Notes under the pieces: generated by a model
The model's database searches: none
What the model saw: the letters and a program-made list of their open reading frames with translations, nothing else
What the model was told of the DNA's origin: nothing
Shown here: in pieces, positions 18,883-29,831 of the stretch
How the letters are laid out: each line of letters opens with the position of its first letter
Position numbering within the stretch: the stretch's first letter is position 1
Source: Yokenella regensburgei ATCC 49455
Lineage (GTDB): Bacteria; Pseudomonadota; Gammaproteobacteria; Enterobacterales; Enterobacteriaceae
NCBI RefSeq assembly: GCF_000735455.1
Contig: NZ_JMPS01000079.1
Span: 1 to 64,000 of the forward strand
DNA length: 64,000 bases
Reading direction: 5' to 3'
Made by a program: the position numbers and the translations under genes

Positions 18883-19668
18883 ATGAGCGAATCATTACAT
18901 CTGACCCGCAACAGCGGCATTCTGGAAATCGTGCTCGACAGGCCAAAAGCTAACGCGATAGATGCCAGAACCAGCATTGAGATGGGCGAGGTTTTTCTGC
19001 AGTTCCGGGATGATCCTGCTCTGCGCGTTGCCATTATTACCGGCGCGGGGGAGCGTTTTTTCTCCGCGGGCTGGGATTTAAAATCAGCCGCCGGAGGCGA
19101 GGCGCCCGACGCCGATTTCGGTCCCGGCGGTTTTGCTGGCCTCACCGAAATTTTCACTCTCGATAAACCGGTGATTGCCGCCGTGAACGGCTATGCCTTC
19201 GGCGGTGGCTTTGAGCTGGCGCTGGCCGCCGACATGATTGTGTGCAGCGACAACGCAAGCTTTGCCCTGCCGGAGGCAAGCCTTGGCATCGTCCCGGACA
19301 GCGGCGGCATACTACGGCTGCCTAAAATCCTGCCCCCGGCTATCGTCAATGACATGGTGATGACCGGGCGGCGCATGGACGCAGAAGAAGCGCTGCGCTG
19401 GGGGATAGTCAATCGTGTGGTCAGCGCCGGTGAGCTGATGGCGTGTGCCCGCCAGCTTGCCGCTGATATCGTCAACAGCGCCCCGCTGGCGGTGGCGGCG
19501 CTAAAAGAGATTGGCCGCGCTACCGCAGAACTCTCCGTTGAGGAAGGCTACCGGCTGATGCGCAGCGGCGCGCTCAGGCACTATCCGGCGGTGCTGCACT
19601 CTGCGGACGCAACGGAAGGCCCGCTGGCCTTTGCCGAGAAACGCGCACCGCGCTGGCAGGGACGTTAA
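18883..19668 (+). CDS. caiD: Carnitinyl-CoA dehydratase CaiD (crotonase family)
   Basis: Hydratase/dehydratase of 261 residues interconverting L-carnitinyl-CoA and crotonobetainyl-CoA. Crotonase signatures are [12 protein letters not shown] (oxyanion loop) and [44 protein letters not shown], with the catalytic Glu in the LPEA context. It has AAAGGG before the ATG, 25 bases after caiC. It shares only the fold with the RpfF crotonase at 38621-39490. Confidence 0.96.
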   Translation: MSESLHLTRNSGILEIVLDRPKANAIDARTSIEMGEVFLQFRDDPALRVAIITGAGERFFSAGWDLKSAAGGEAPDADFGPGGFAGLTEIFTLDKPVIAAVNGYAFGGGFELALAADMIVCSDNASFALPEASLGIVPDSGGILRLPKILPPAIVNDMVMTGRRMDAEEALRWGIVNRVVSAGELMACARQLAADIVNSAPLAVAALKEIGRATAELSVEEGYRLMRSGALRHYPAVLHSADATEGPLAFAEKRAPRWQGR

Positions 19669-19685
19669 TCCAGAGGAGTCATTTC

Positions 19686-20282
19686 GTGAGCTATTATGCG
19701 TTTGAAGGCCTGGTGCCGGTCGTTCACCCCAGCGCCTGGGTTCACCCATCCGCAGTCTTGATTGGTGATGTCATCATCGGTGCAGGTGTTTACATTGGGC
19801 CACATGCGTCGCTGCGGGGTGACTACGGGCGGCTTATCGTTGAGGCCGGAGCAAATATCCAGGATGGCTGCATTATGCACGGATATTGTGACACCGATAC
19901 CGTGGTGCAGGAGTGCGGGCATATCGGCCACGGCGCGGTGTTGCACGGCTGTATCATCGGACGGGACGCTCTGGTCGGTATGAACAGCGTGGTGATGGAC
20001 GGCGCGCAGATTGGCGCCGGGAGTATTGTCGCGGCGATGAGCTTCGTTAAAGCGGGTTTTTCAGGGGCTCCCGGACAGCTGCTGGTGGGGTCTCCCGCCC
20101 GCTATCTGCGGAATGTCTCCGACGACGAGTTGCACTGGAAGCGCCTGAACACCCGTGAGTACCAGAGTCTCGTCGGGCGCTGTCGCCACGGGTTACAAGA
20201 AACGACACCGCTTGCTGAGGCAGAACCCCATCGCCCACGGCTGCGCGGTACGACAGCGGTGCAACCAAAGCACCTGCGCTAA
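19686..20282 (+). CDS. caiE: Carnitine operon protein CaiE (gamma carbonic anhydrase-like hexapeptide protein)
   Basis: Left-handed beta-helix protein, 198 residues, with the hexapeptide repeats [32 protein letters not shown] and [11 protein letters not shown]. It stimulates CaiB and CaiD activity, possibly in cofactor synthesis; its own reaction is unproven. Translation starts with GTG at 19686, after the GAGG at 19673-19676, and MSYYAFEGL matches the family. The C-terminal tail (about residues 175-198) is divergent from E. coli. A bidirectional terminator follows at once. Confidence 0.95.
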   Translation: MSYYAFEGLVPVVHPSAWVHPSAVLIGDVIIGAGVYIGPHASLRGDYGRLIVEAGANIQDGCIMHGYCDTDTVVQECGHIGHGAVLHGCIIGRDALVGMNSVVMDGAQIGAGSIVAAMSFVKAGFSGAPGQLLVGSPARYLRNVSDDELHWKRLNTREYQSLVGRCRHGLQETTPLAEAEPHRPRLRGTTAVQPKHLR

Positions 20283-20287
20283 CAAAA

Positions 20288-20310
20288 AAACAGGCGCCAG
20301 GCGCCTGTTT
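20288..20310. terminator. Bidirectional terminator between caiE and caiF
   Basis: AAACAGGCGCC and GGCGCCTGTTT are perfect inverted arms separated by one base, in the 46-base gap between convergent caiE and caiF. An A run precedes it and T-rich sequence follows, so it can serve both directions. Confidence 0.85.
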
Positions 20311-20328
20311 CTCCTTCCAGCCCGCCGT

Positions 20329-20727
20329 TTAACGACGCTGGGTTTTGGACAGCATCCACTGCCACTTTTGCTCCCGGTTGAGTTCACCCGGCGGTACAGC
20401 ACTGCCCGGCGTACCAGAACATAGCGTACTTTTCACCGACGCCGGAGACTTAAGACGGTCGTACAACAGTTTGCTTATTCCATTCACGCGCACCAACCGC
20501 TGGCACTGACATCCCCGGCCTTCCAGCTGGTTAGGAATCGTTTTGGTTTCACATTCAATCTCCCCCACTTCGGCAAGAATGTAGGAGACGGTATTAATGG
20601 CTTTACAGTGGTCAATCTCGAATTGCCGGGCGATTTCTTTGGCGGTGACCCAGCGATTTTCCGCCATCACCCAGTCAGCGATTAACAAATAAAGCGGTTT
20701 ATCGACATCTTTTTCGTGCATACCCAC
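20329..20727 (-). CDS. caiF: Transcriptional activator CaiF of the cai and fix operons
   Basis: Specific activator of the divergent cai and fix operons under anaerobic growth with carnitine; 132 residues (131 in E. coli). An N-terminal HTH-like region (YLLIADWVMAENRWVTAKEIARQF) is followed by the conserved GRGCQCQRLVRV cysteine motif and the end ELNREQKWQWMLSKTQRR. It is convergent with caiE, as in E. coli. The middle (about residues 90-110) is divergent. Its likely operators are the repeats at 13009-13079. Confidence 0.95.
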   Translation of the reverse strand: MGMHEKDVDKPLYLLIADWVMAENRWVTAKEIARQFEIDHCKAINTVSYILAEVGEIECETKTIPNQLEGRGCQCQRLVRVNGISKLLYDRLKSPASVKSTLCSGTPGSAVPPGELNREQKWQWMLSKTQRR

Positions 20728-20900
20728 TCCCTGTATTTCAAGCTAATGATTCTGTGGTGGTAAACGGGTCATTAGACAAATTACCCGCACAATATGAATG
20801 GTTATTTAGAGGTAATATAAAACAGAAAAAACAGGGAGGGTAAGCAAAACGGCGGGCTCATTGTTCAATATCAAAATCGCACAGCGTCATCCGCTGAGCG

Positions 20901-20927
20901 CCCTTTCCCTGTCGACCAGGGAAAGGG
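20901..20927. terminator. Strong hairpin downstream of ycjF
   Basis: CCCTTTCCCT and AGGGAAAGGG form a ten-base perfect stem around GTCGACC, 26 bases past the ycjF stop. No T run follows on either strand, so it may be a 3'-end stabiliser or a rho-linked terminator rather than a classic intrinsic one. It marks the ycjF side of the cai block. Confidence 0.5.
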
Positions 20928-20952
20928 GTAAAACAGGTAGGGAAAACGCCTG

Positions 20953-22002
20953 TCAGGACGGTTTCTTACTCACGGTTGCTTTCAACTGACCGACAATCTC
21001 CCGGCGGAAATCGCCGAGCTTCGGTTTGTCATTGTCTATCCACGGCAGCGGGCGGCAGAGCTCCATTGCTTTAATGCCGAGACGCGCGGTCAGCAGCCCC
21101 GCCCCAATGCCCTGTGCAGCGCGGGCGGAAAGACGCGCCGCCAGATCCTGCGACATCCAGTCCATCCCAATTTCACGCACCAGTTCGCTGGCTCCCGCAA
21201 AGGCGATATTGAGCAGCACCAGGCGGAACAGGCGCAGGCGGCTGTAGTAGCCCAGCTCAATGCCGTACAGCGTGGCGATACGATTGATAAGACGCAGGTT
21301 ACGCCAGGCGATGAACGCCATATCCACCAGCGCCAGCGGGCTGACGGCGATCATCAGCGCCGATTCCGCCGCCGAACGACTGATTTCACGTCGCGCCTGG
21401 GCGTCCAGCACCGGCTGGACCAGATGGGCGTACAGGCTCACCACTTCCCTGTCGTTTTGCGTTTCGTGGATGGCGGCATACCAGCGCTGCAGCGCCGGAT
21501 GCGACTGGTCAATTCCCGCCTGTTGAGCAAGCTTTTCGCAGAACGCCCGGCCTTTACCGGTGCCATGGCTGTGCATCAGGTCGCGGGCTTCATCGCGCTC
21601 TTCCGCGCGCTGGCGCAGACGCCACAGCCGGCGCAATTCCGTTGCGACGGAACCTACCCCGGCACCGATGATCAGCGCCCCGGCGGCACAGCCCCCCAGC
21701 GCCACCCAGTCGTTCGTCTGCCAGGCGTTAACCGTCCACTGAACGCCCTGAGCAACCACGCTGATACCGAACAGCCCCAGTCCGGCGGTGACCATCCGCC
21801 GCCACAGGCTGCGCTTCGGACGTAGCGCGGCCTCAACCACCGCCTCGGCGGCTCCCTCTTCCGGCAACACCTCTTCGCTGAGCGCCGGAGCAAAAGTTTC
21901 AGCCTGTTCAGCGGCAAAGGTCTGCGCCGTTTTAAACTGCTCGTGCTTTTCCACATCCAGCGGACCGGCGAAATCGATCCGCGGTTTTAACGGTTCGTTC
22001 AT
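20953..22002 (-). CDS. ycjF: Inner membrane protein YcjF (UPF0283, Psp-linked)
   Basis: Membrane protein of 349 residues with a charged N-terminal cytoplasmic region (about 1-65), two hydrophobic spans (about 70-125, containing [16 protein letters not shown] and [18 protein letters not shown]) and a long C-terminal domain ending [15 protein letters not shown]. Partner of the P-loop protein YcjX; both belong to the phage-shock regulon in enterobacteria. It overlaps the ycjX stop by four bases. Molecular role is not established. Confidence 0.93.
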   Translation of the reverse strand: MNEPLKPRIDFAGPLDVEKHEQFKTAQTFAAEQAETFAPALSEEVLPEEGAAEAVVEAALRPKRSLWRRMVTAGLGLFGISVVAQGVQWTVNAWQTNDWVALGGCAAGALIIGAGVGSVATELRRLWRLRQRAEERDEARDLMHSHGTGKGRAFCEKLAQQAGIDQSHPALQRWYAAIHETQNDREVVSLYAHLVQPVLDAQARREISRSAAESALMIAVSPLALVDMAFIAWRNLRLINRIATLYGIELGYYSRLRLFRLVLLNIAFAGASELVREIGMDWMSQDLAARLSARAAQGIGAGLLTARLGIKAMELCRPLPWIDNDKPKLGDFRREIVGQLKATVSKKPS

Positions 22003-23402
22003 CGCAATTTATCTCCAAGCAAAAACTCCAGCGCCGCATCAACGCGAATATGCGGCAGCGGTTTATCGACATCCATGACCTGCGGGCGGAAGTTCTCAAA
22101 CTGGAACCCCTGCGTTTCCCAGAATGCCTGGCCGGGCAGACGCGCCGGGACTTCTCCCGGGTAAACCGTCAGCGGCTGGCCGTCGCTCAGGCGATGACCG
22201 CGCAGCGCCGGGATCTTCTCGCCGTTCACTTCAATCAGCCCGCTTTGCGTCGCCTGCACCGAGGCAAGCCCCAGGCAGTCCATCGCAATCCCTTCAAATG
22301 CCGCGTTCTGCCACGCATCCTGAATCAGCTGCTGGAGCAACGACACCATGTTGGCATGCTGATCGACGGTGACGTGATCGGCTTTGGTCGCGGCAAACAG
22401 CAGCTTATCGATAACCGGGGAAAACAGGCGGCGGAACAGCGTGCGCTGTCCGTAGTGAAAACTTTGCATCAGCTGCGTCAGCGCGAGCCGCATATCGTTA
22501 AACGCCTGCGGGCCGCTGTTCAGCGGTTGCAGACAGTCCACCAGCACAATCTGGCGGTCAAAACGCAGGAAGTGGTTGCGATAAAACCCTTTCACCACTT
22601 TCTCGCAGTAGTAATTAAAGCGTTCGCGCAGCATCCCGGCGTTGGTGTGTTTATCAGCCTGAGCCAGCTTCGCTTCACCCACCGCATCCACATCCGGCCA
22701 CGGGAAGAACTGCAGCGCCGGGGCTCCGGCCATGTCGCCCGGCAGCACGAAGCGCCCGGGCTGAATGAAGTGCATGCCCTGCTGTTTACAGGTATGCAGG
22801 TAGTCGGTCCACGCGGCAGAGATTTCCGCCAGCCGGTTTTCATCGGCAGGTGCCAGCGGATCCAGACCCTCGCAGAGTTTGCGCCACTGCGCCGACCATT
22901 CGCCACGCTGCCCCTGCAGCAGCCCGACCATCTGCCGCGACCAGCTCAGGTAATCCTGCGCCAGCATCGGCAGGTCGAGCAGCCATTCACCGGGGTAGTC
23001 GACGATTTCCAGATACAGCGTTGAGGTGTCTTTGAAATGACGCAGCAGCGAATCGTTGGAGCGAAAACGCAGCGCCAGACGGATCTCGCTCACGCCGCGG
23101 GTCGGCGTCGGCCACACGGGTGGCGTGCCGTACAGTTGGGCAATCCCTTCGTCATAAGTAAAACGCGGGATGCCAAAATCGCGCTGCGGGACGCGCTTCA
23201 CGCCGAGCAGACGCTCTTCCCTTACCGCGCTCAGCAGCGGCAAACGTGCCCCACCGTGTACGTTCAGCAGTTGATTAACCATCGCGGTGATAAACGCGGT
23301 TTTGCCGCTGCGGCTCAGCCCGGTCACCGCCAGTCGCAGGTGACGGTCTACCCCACGGTTCACCAGCGCGTTTAATTCGGATTTCAGTCGCTTCATCGCC
23401 AT
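21999..23402 (-). CDS. ycjX: P-loop GTPase-like protein YcjX
   Basis: DUF463-family NTPase, 467 residues. The Walker A motif is in [23 protein letters not shown] (about residues 23-45, key GxxxSGKT), and a DxxG-like [12 protein letters not shown] and [13 protein letters not shown] follow. Co-regulated with psp genes in enterobacteria and thought to act in envelope stress; the substrate is unknown. It lies 120 bases downstream of pspD with a terminator between, so some transcription probably starts locally. Confidence 0.93.
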   Translation of the reverse strand: MAMKRLKSELNALVNRGVDRHLRLAVTGLSRSGKTAFITAMVNQLLNVHGGARLPLLSAVREERLLGVKRVPQRDFGIPRFTYDEGIAQLYGTPPVWPTPTRGVSEIRLALRFRSNDSLLRHFKDTSTLYLEIVDYPGEWLLDLPMLAQDYLSWSRQMVGLLQGQRGEWSAQWRKLCEGLDPLAPADENRLAEISAAWTDYLHTCKQQGMHFIQPGRFVLPGDMAGAPALQFFPWPDVDAVGEAKLAQADKHTNAGMLRERFNYYCEKVVKGFYRNHFLRFDRQIVLVDCLQPLNSGPQAFNDMRLALTQLMQSFHYGQRTLFRRLFSPVIDKLLFAATKADHVTVDQHANMVSLLQQLIQDAWQNAAFEGIAMDCLGLASVQATQSGLIEVNGEKIPALRGHRLSDGQPLTVYPGEVPARLPGQAFWETQGFQFENFRPQVMDVDKPLPHIRVDAALEFLLGDKLR

Positions 23403-23494
23403 CCTGTTATGCCTGAAGGAGTTTGTAGGTTGATTTTAATAGAGATATGACATGGGGACGAGCAAGGAAGATGTAAAGGGTGAAATAAAAGTCG

Positions 23495-23518
23495 GCGGCA
23501 CAGCCCTCGCTGTGCCGC
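23495..23518 (-). terminator. Intrinsic terminator of the psp operon
   Basis: Reading leftward after pspD, GCGGCACAGC pairs with GCTGTGCCGC around a four-base loop, and CGACTTTTATTT follows. It separates pspABCD from ycjX. Confidence 0.8.
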
Positions 23519-23524
23519 GGCGCG

Positions 23525-23755
23525 TTACTTCATCGCGCGGTTCATCCCACGGGATACTCGGCGGGCCAGTCGGGCCAGCAGCGGCTCAAGCGCCACCGCG
23601 AGCAGCATTTTCACCGGCCGACGAGCGACCGATTTCACCGCCCAGCCAGCGATACCCGCCGGGCCGTAGCGTAATGCGCCCAGCAGTACCAGCTTACCGG
23701 CAAGTTTCAGCCCCGGTTTCACTTTTTGTCCTGCCTGTTGCCATTTGTTGTTCAT
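23525..23755 (-). CDS. pspD: Phage shock protein D
   Basis: Small peripheral inner-membrane protein of 76 residues, last gene of this psp operon. It is basic, with a hydrophobic middle ([27 protein letters not shown]), as in E. coli PspD (73). Its function is poorly defined. No pspE follows. Confidence 0.88.
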   Translation of the reverse strand: MNNKWQQAGQKVKPGLKLAGKLVLLGALRYGPAGIAGWAVKSVARRPVKMLLAVALEPLLARLARRVSRGMNRAMK

Positions 23756-23784
23756 GACTCGCCTCGTGTTAGTAACACCGTGGT

Positions 23785-24144
23785 TTATAGCTGACGGAAG
23801 CGGCTACGCAACGTGAAGGTATCCGACGTGACATAGCGTTCCATATTACGCAGACGTTGCTCACCGGCGGCAAGCTCGGCGTCTACGGCATCCAGCAGTT
23901 CACCGCTGGATGGAATTCTTTCGCCGTGCAGCTCGCTGTCCGGCATCGGGTCGAGGGCGAAAGTCAGAATGATGTATGCCGCTACTACAAACAGGAACAG
24001 ACCAAAGATCATCGCCAGCACGGTAATAATGCGCACCAGCTTGACCGGCACGTCCAGATAGTGGGCAATCCCGGCGCAGACGCCTTTGACCATACCCTGC
24101 TGCGGGATACGCCACAGCTTTTTGTTCAGATCCAGTCCAGCCAT
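23785..24144 (-). CDS. pspC: Phage shock protein C (membrane stress sensor)
   Basis: Inner-membrane protein of 119 residues that with PspB senses envelope stress and recruits PspA. The PspC domain [30 protein letters not shown] (about residues 10-39, LWRIPQQG and GVCAGIA being diagnostic) precedes a membrane span ([19 protein letters not shown]) and a C-terminal leucine-rich helix ending SRFRQL. It begins two bases after pspB. Confidence 0.96.
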   Translation of the reverse strand: MAGLDLNKKLWRIPQQGMVKGVCAGIAHYLDVPVKLVRIITVLAMIFGLFLFVVAAYIILTFALDPMPDSELHGERIPSSGELLDAVDAELAAGEQRLRNMERYVTSDTFTLRSRFRQL

Positions 24145-24146
24145 TA

Positions 24147-24368
24147 TTATTCTCTCCAGTTCGGATGCTCGGCATCAAGAATCGCTTCCAGCGACTGAAT
24201 GCGCTCGCCCATCCGTTTTGCGTCGTCAGTCAGCTGCAGTAATCGCTGCTGGTCGCTCTGCGACAATCCACCCTGCTTTGAGCGGTTGTTGTAGTGCAGC
24301 CACAGCCAGACCGGCAGGACGAATAGCACGAACAGCGTCAGCGGTATGGCAAGAAAAAGCGCGCTCAT
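24147..24368 (-). CDS. pspB: Phage shock protein B (membrane stress sensor)
   Basis: A 73-residue protein with an N-terminal membrane span (IPLTLFVLFVLPVWLWLHY) and a cytoplasmic helical part (QRLLQLTDDAKRMGERIQSLEAILDAEHPNWRE), the standard PspB layout and ending. It works with PspC to release PspF from PspA inhibition. Confidence 0.96.
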   Translation of the reverse strand: MSALFLAIPLTLFVLFVLPVWLWLHYNNRSKQGGLSQSDQQRLLQLTDDAKRMGERIQSLEAILDAEHPNWRE

Positions 24369-24429
24369 ATGTACTCCTTACAGATGATGGTCTGGCGACG
24401 CGAAACGCCGCGTCGCCAACGTATTATTA

Positions 24430-25098
<669 letters not shown>

Positions 25099-25147
25099 TT
25101 AAATCCTCACAGTTCTGATATCGGGCGGTGCCCTGCTGAACTCTTAA

Positions 25148-25164
25148 TGCAGACATCGTGCCAA
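25148..25164 (-). promoter_or_regulatory. Sigma-54 promoter of pspA
   Basis: Reading leftward, TTGGCACGATGTCTGCA has the GG of the -24 box and the GC of the -12 box ten bases apart, the sigma-54 layout. It lies about 53 bases before the pspA start and within reach of activator sites upstream in the pspA-pspF gap. PspF, encoded divergently, is the known enhancer-binding protein for it. Confidence 0.9.
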
Positions 25165-25262
25165 CTTTTTATCTTATTGATTTTCAATGAACTGATTGCA
25201 ATTCATACATCAGAGAACTACAGTAATCTGGCGAATCACACCAACAAGTGGTCAATTTCATC

Positions 25263-26234
25263 ATGATGGAACACAAAGATAACCTGCTCGGCGAAGCCAA
25301 CAGTTTTATTGAGGTGCTGGAACAGGTCTCGCGCCTGGCGCCGCTGGATAAACCGGTGCTGATTATCGGCGAGCGAGGCACCGGTAAAGAGCTGATTGCC
25401 AACCGCCTGCACTTTCTCTCGTCACGCTGGGACGGGCCATTTATTTCGCTCAACTGCGCGGCGTTGAATGAGAATTTGCTGGATTCCGAGCTCTTTGGCC
25501 ACGAGGCCGGTGCCTTTACCGGGGCGCAAAAACGTCACCCTGGTCGCTTTGAGCGCGCCGACGGCGGTACGCTGTTTCTTGATGAGCTGGCCACGGCACC
25601 GATGCTGGTGCAGGAAAAACTGCTGCGCGTCATTGAATACGGGGAGCTCGAGCGCGTGGGCGGTAGCCAGCCGCTGCAGGTTAACGTGCGCCTGGTGTGC
25701 GCCACCAACGCTGACCTGCCAAAGATGGTGAGCACTGGCACCTTCCGCGCCGACCTGCTCGACCGGCTGGCCTTCGACGTGGTGCAACTCCCGCCGCTGC
25801 GCGAGCGACAAAGCGACATCATGCTATTGGCGGAAACCTTTGCCATTCAGATGTGCCGCGAGCTGAAGCTGCCGCTGTTCCCGGGTTTCACCGATCACGC
25901 CCAGGCCACCCTGCTCGGCTACCGCTGGCCGGGAAATATCCGTGAGCTGAAAAACGTGGTCGAGCGTTCGGTTTATCGTCACGGCACCAGCGAGTTTCCA
26001 CTGGATACGATTATCCTCGACCCGTTTCATCGCCCCGCTACCGCTGCCGCGACGCCTGAAGCACCGCCGGGTCAGTCGTTACCCATCGATTTACGCGAGT
26101 TCCAGCATCAGCAGGAAAAAACGCTGCTGGAGCAGAGCCTGCAGGAAGCAAAGTTTAATCAGAAGCGCGCTGCTGAATTACTGGGGCTGACCTATCATCA
26201 GCTGCGGGCGTTACTGAAAAAACATCAGCTTTAA
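25263..26234 (+). CDS. pspF: Sigma-54 activator PspF of the psp operon
   Basis: Enhancer-binding AAA+ ATPase without a receiver domain, 323 residues. Walker A is in GERGTGKE, the sigma-54 contact loop in ELFGHEAGAFTGAQ, Walker B in GGTLFLDELA, and the C-terminal Fis-type HTH in NQKRAAELLGLTYHQLRALLKKHQL. The start MMEHKDNLL at 25263 aligns best with E. coli MAEYKDNLL; ATG at 25266 is equally close. It activates pspA and is held inactive by PspA. Confidence 0.96.
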   Translation: MMEHKDNLLGEANSFIEVLEQVSRLAPLDKPVLIIGERGTGKELIANRLHFLSSRWDGPFISLNCAALNENLLDSELFGHEAGAFTGAQKRHPGRFERADGGTLFLDELATAPMLVQEKLLRVIEYGELERVGGSQPLQVNVRLVCATNADLPKMVSTGTFRADLLDRLAFDVVQLPPLRERQSDIMLLAETFAIQMCRELKLPLFPGFTDHAQATLLGYRWPGNIRELKNVVERSVYRHGTSEFPLDTIILDPFHRPATAAATPEAPPGQSLPIDLREFQHQQEKTLLEQSLQEAKFNQKRAAELLGLTYHQLRALLKKHQL

Positions 26235-26276
26235 ACCGCGACCACTGGCGACTTTTGCGCCAGTTAGTCGCAACAT

Positions 26277-26307
26277 TTGTACCTGGCGCCCCTAAGTGCG
26301 ATACACT
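26277..26307 (+). promoter_or_regulatory. Putative sapA promoter
   Basis: TTGTAC (26277-26282) and GATACA or TACACT (26300-26307) sit 17-19 bases apart, with a TG ahead of the -10, about 30 bases before the sapA start. Inferred from hexamer match only. The hairpin-like CTGGCGAC...GCGCCAG at 26245-26263 may be the pspF terminator. Confidence 0.4.
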
Positions 26308-26337
26308 TTGCAGATCAGCCTAAAATGCAAAGAAATT

Positions 26338-28062
26338 ATGCGACTAAAATTGTCATCCCTGCTGGCAACGGCCGGATTACTGTGTGGTCAGGTTTTCGCC
26401 GCCCCCGCCCCTGTGGCGCAGGAGCCCGCACGTGCCGACATCCGCGACAGCGGCTTTGTCTACTGCGTGAATGGTCAGGTCAATACCTTCAACCCGCAGA
26501 AGGTGAGCAGCGGTCTTATCGTCGATACGCTGGCGGCGCAGCTCTACGACCGCCTGCTGGATGTCGACCCGTATACCTACCGTCTGGTACCCGAACTGGC
26601 AGAGAGCTGGGAAGTGCTGGACAACGGCGCGACCTACCGTTTCCATCTACGTAACAACGTGCAGTTCCAGACCACCGCGTGGTTTAAACCCACCCGGGCG
26701 CTGAACGCCGATGATATCGTCTTTACTTTCCAGCGCATTTTCGACCGCAATCATCCGTGGCATTACGTTAACGGCGACAATTTCCCCTACTTCGACAGCC
26801 TGCAATTTTCCGACAGCGTGCAGAGCGTACGCAAAATTGACAGCCACACCGTCGAGTTCCGTTTAAAGAATCCGGATGCCTCCTTCCTCTGGCACCTGGC
26901 AACCCACTATGCCTCGGTCATGTCCGCCGAATACGCACTGAAGCTGAGCCAGGAAGGCAGCCAGGAGCTGCTCGACCGCCAGCCGGTCGGCACCGGGCCG
27001 TATCAGTTGAATGAGTATCGCGCCGGACAGTACATCCGTCTCCAGCGCCATGATGCGTTCTGGCGCGGCAAACCGCTGATGCCGCAGGTGGTGGTTGATT
27101 TAGGATCCGGGGGTACCGGTCGTTTATCTAAACTGCTGACCGGTGAGTGCGATGTGCTGGCCTGGCCCGCCGCCAGCCAGTTAACCATTCTGCGTGACGA
27201 TCCACGTCTGCGCCTGACCCTGCGTCCGGGGATGAACATCGCTTATCTGGCCTTCAATACCGACAAGCCGCCGCTGAATAACCCGGCGGTACGGCATGCG
27301 CTGGCGCTGTCCATCAATAACCAGCGTCTGATGCAATCCATCTACTACGGTACGGCAGAAACCGCCGCCTCGATTTTGCCACGCGCGTCGTGGGCTTACG
27401 ATAATGAGGCTAAAATTACCGAATACAACCCGGAGAAATCCCGGGCCGAGCTTAAAGCGCTGGGACTTGAGAACATGACGCTGCGCCTGTGGGTGCCGAC
27501 CAGTTCTCAGGCGTGGAACCCCAGCCCGCTGAAAACCGCTGAGCTTATCCAGGCCGATATGGCACAGGTGGGAGTGAAGGTGGTGATTGTTCCGGTAGAA
27601 GGCCGTTTCCAGGAGGCGCGATTGATGGACATGAACCACGATCTGACCCTCACCGGCTGGGCCACCGACAGTAACGATCCGGACAGCTTCTTCCGCCCGC
27701 TGCTGAGCTGCGCGGCAATTGGCTCACAGACTAACTTCGCCCACTGGTGCAACCGCGAGTTTGACAGCGTGCTGCAAAAGGCGCTGATCTCACAGCAGCT
27801 GGCATCGCGCATCGATGCCTATGACGAAGCGCAGCAGATCCTTGCCCGTGACCTGCCGGTGCTGCCGCTGGCGTCATCTCTGCGCCTGCAGGCCTACCGC
27901 TATGATATCAAAGGCCTGGTGCTGAGCCCGTTCGGTAACGCCTCGTTTGCCGGCGTCTCAAGGGAAAAAGAAAAAGAGGTGAAAAACCATGATCATCTTT
28001 ACCCTGCGCCGCCTGCTGTTGCTGCTGGTTACGCTCTTTTTCCTGACCTTTATCGGCTTTAG
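26338..28062 (+). CDS. sapA: Periplasmic peptide-binding protein SapA (3' end frame-shifted)
   Basis: Solute-binding protein of the Sap ABC system (family 5, oligopeptide/haem type), linked to antimicrobial peptide resistance. It starts [25 protein letters not shown], a signal peptide of about 21 residues, then [21 protein letters not shown]. The coding frame gives 574 residues against 547 in E. coli. The extra length is mainly a tail: at GTGAAAAACCATGA (27979-27992) there is one A fewer than the E. coli sequence as I recall it. The usual VKKP-stop therefore becomes VKN plus 24 new residues, ending HDHLY...PDLYRL and running 74 bases into sapB. The sapB start codon is unaffected. Confidence 0.92.
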   Translation: MRLKLSSLLATAGLLCGQVFAAPAPVAQEPARADIRDSGFVYCVNGQVNTFNPQKVSSGLIVDTLAAQLYDRLLDVDPYTYRLVPELAESWEVLDNGATYRFHLRNNVQFQTTAWFKPTRALNADDIVFTFQRIFDRNHPWHYVNGDNFPYFDSLQFSDSVQSVRKIDSHTVEFRLKNPDASFLWHLATHYASVMSAEYALKLSQEGSQELLDRQPVGTGPYQLNEYRAGQYIRLQRHDAFWRGKPLMPQVVVDLGSGGTGRLSKLLTGECDVLAWPAASQLTILRDDPRLRLTLRPGMNIAYLAFNTDKPPLNNPAVRHALALSINNQRLMQSIYYGTAETAASILPRASWAYDNEAKITEYNPEKSRAELKALGLENMTLRLWVPTSSQAWNPSPLKTAELIQADMAQVGVKVVIVPVEGRFQEARLMDMNHDLTLTGWATDSNDPDSFFRPLLSCAAIGSQTNFAHWCNREFDSVLQKALISQQLASRIDAYDEAQQILARDLPVLPLASSLRLQAYRYDIKGLVLSPFGNASFAGVSREKEKEVKNHDHLYPAPPAVAAGYALFPDLYRL

Positions 28063-28954
28063 CCTGAACTATTTCACCCCGCATGCCCCGCTGCAGGGCG
28101 CATCATTGTGGAACGCGTGGCTGTTCTGGTTCGACGGCGTACTGCACTGGGACTTTGGCGTTTCGAGCATCAACGGCCAGCTGATTTCCGAGCAGCTAAA
28201 AGAGGTCTTCCCGGCCACCATGGAGCTGTGCGTTCTGGCGTTTGGATTTGCGCTGCTGGTCGGGATCCCGGTTGGGATGCTGGCCGGGATCACCCGCGAC
28301 AAATGGCAGGACAACATTATTAGCGCCATGGCGCTGATGGGCTTTTCGATTCCGGTCTTCTGGCTGGCATTGCTGCTGACCCTCTTCTTCTCATTAACGC
28401 TGGGCTGGTTCCCGGTCTCCGGTCGCTTTGATTTACTCTATGAAGTGAAAAACGTCACCGGATTCGCCCTGATTGATGCCTGGCTTTCAGATTCGCCGTG
28501 GCGCGATGAGATGATCATGAGTGCCCTGCGCCACATGGTGCTGCCGGTGCTGACGCTGGCCGTGGCTCCGACAACGGAAGTGATTCGTCTGATGCGCATC
28601 AGCACCATTGATGTCTACGATTCAAACTACGTGAAGGCCGCCACCACGCGCGGCGTGTCGCGCCTGACCATTTTACGCCGTCATGTGCTGCATAACGCGC
28701 TGCCGCCGGTGATCCCGCGTCTGGGTCTACAATTCTCCACCATGCTGACCCTGGCGATGATCACCGAAGTGGTCTTTAGCTGGCCGGGGCTCGGCCGCTG
28801 GCTGATTAACGCCATTCGCCAACAGGATTACGCGGCCATCTCTGCCGGTGTAATGCTTATTGGCTCACTGGTGATTATTGTGAACGTGCTCTCCGACGTG
28901 CTGGGCGCCATGGCAAATCCGCTGAAACATAAGGAATGGTATGCCTTACGATAG
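27989..28954 (+). CDS. sapB: ABC transporter permease SapB
   Basis: Inner-membrane permease of 321 residues, DppB type. It starts [21 protein letters not shown], and the permease EAA motif is in [47 protein letters not shown] (key TRG and HVLHNALPP), near residues 205-245. It pairs with SapC to form the channel. The start lies inside the frame-extended end of sapA, and its own stop overlaps sapC by 14 bases. Confidence 0.96.
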   Translation: MIIFTLRRLLLLLVTLFFLTFIGFSLNYFTPHAPLQGASLWNAWLFWFDGVLHWDFGVSSINGQLISEQLKEVFPATMELCVLAFGFALLVGIPVGMLAGITRDKWQDNIISAMALMGFSIPVFWLALLLTLFFSLTLGWFPVSGRFDLLYEVKNVTGFALIDAWLSDSPWRDEMIMSALRHMVLPVLTLAVAPTTEVIRLMRISTIDVYDSNYVKAATTRGVSRLTILRRHVLHNALPPVIPRLGLQFSTMLTLAMITEVVFSWPGLGRWLINAIRQQDYAAISAGVMLIGSLVIIVNVLSDVLGAMANPLKHKEWYALR

Positions 28955-29831
28955 CGTCTATTTAGAGAAGCGCCCGCCTGGCGCGCTGCGCACCGTGTGG
29001 CGTAAATTCTATGGCGACACCACGGCGATGATCGGCCTGTACGGCTGCGCAGGCCTGGCGCTGCTGTGCATTTTTGGTAGCTGGTTTGCCCCTTACGGCA
29101 TTGATCAGCAGTTCCTTGGCTATCAGCTGATGCCGCCGTCATGGTCGCGCTACGGGGAAGTTTCATTCTTCCTCGGTACTGACGATCTGGGCCGTGACGT
29201 GCTAAGCCGTCTGCTGAGCGGTGCAGCGCCCACCGTCGGCGGTGCCTTCGTGGTCACCCTCGCGGCCACCCTCTTCGGCTTGCTGCTGGGCGTGCTTGCC
29301 GGCTCTACTCACGGCCTGCGCTCGGCGGTGCTGAACCATATTCTCGATACCCTGTTGTCCATTCCGACGCTGCTGCTGGCGATTATCGTTGTCGCCTTTG
29401 CCGGGCCGCACCTGACGCACGCGATGTTTGCCGTCTGGCTGGCGCTGCTGCCGCGCATGGTGCGCTCCGTCTACAGCATGGTGCACGACGAACTGGAAAA
29501 AGAGTACGTGGTAGCCACCCGTCTTGACGGTGCCTCAACGCTGAATATTTTGTGGTTTGCGGTCCTGCCGAACATCGCCTCCGGACTGATTACCGAGGTC
29601 ACCCGCGCGCTGTCGATGGCTATCCTCGATATCGCCGCTCTGGGTTTCCTCGACCTCGGCGCTCAGCTCCCCTCGCCGGAATGGGGCGCGATGCTCGGCG
29701 ATGCGCTGGAGCTTATCTACGTTGCACCGTGGACGGTCATGCTGCCAGGTGCTGCGATTATGATTAGCGTTCTGCTGGTGAACCTGCTCGGTGACGGCAT
29801 CCGCCGCGCGATTATCGCGGGGGTGCAATAA
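28941..29831 (+). CDS. sapC: ABC transporter permease SapC
   Basis: Second permease, 296 residues, DppC type. The N-terminal tail [20 protein letters not shown] is followed by a span, then [18 protein letters not shown] and the EAA loop [25 protein letters not shown]. About six spans. The last base of its TAA stop is the first base of the sapD ATG. Confidence 0.96.
   Translation: MPYDSVYLEKRPPGALRTVWRKFYGDTTAMIGLYGCAGLALLCIFGSWFAPYGIDQQFLGYQLMPPSWSRYGEVSFFLGTDDLGRDVLSRLLSGAAPTVGGAFVVTLAATLFGLLLGVLAGSTHGLRSAVLNHILDTLLSIPTLLLAIIVVAFAGPHLTHAMFAVWLALLPRMVRSVYSMVHDELEKEYVVATRLDGASTLNILWFAVLPNIASGLITEVTRALSMAILDIAALGFLDLGAQLPSPEWGAMLGDALELIYVAPWTVMLPGAAIMISVLLVNLLGDGIRRAIIAGVQ

Noticed and set aside
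18883-19668. caiD as a second rpfF-like gene
   Set aside because: Both are crotonases, but caiD lacks the RpfF-specific blocks ([11 protein letters not shown] and the C-terminal DITEDWVD) and lies inside the cai operon with full CaiD similarity.
20728-20952. A small gene between caiF and ycjF
   Set aside because: Only short frames without ribosome sites or coding character; the stretch is better explained as the caiF promoter and a ycjF 3' hairpin.
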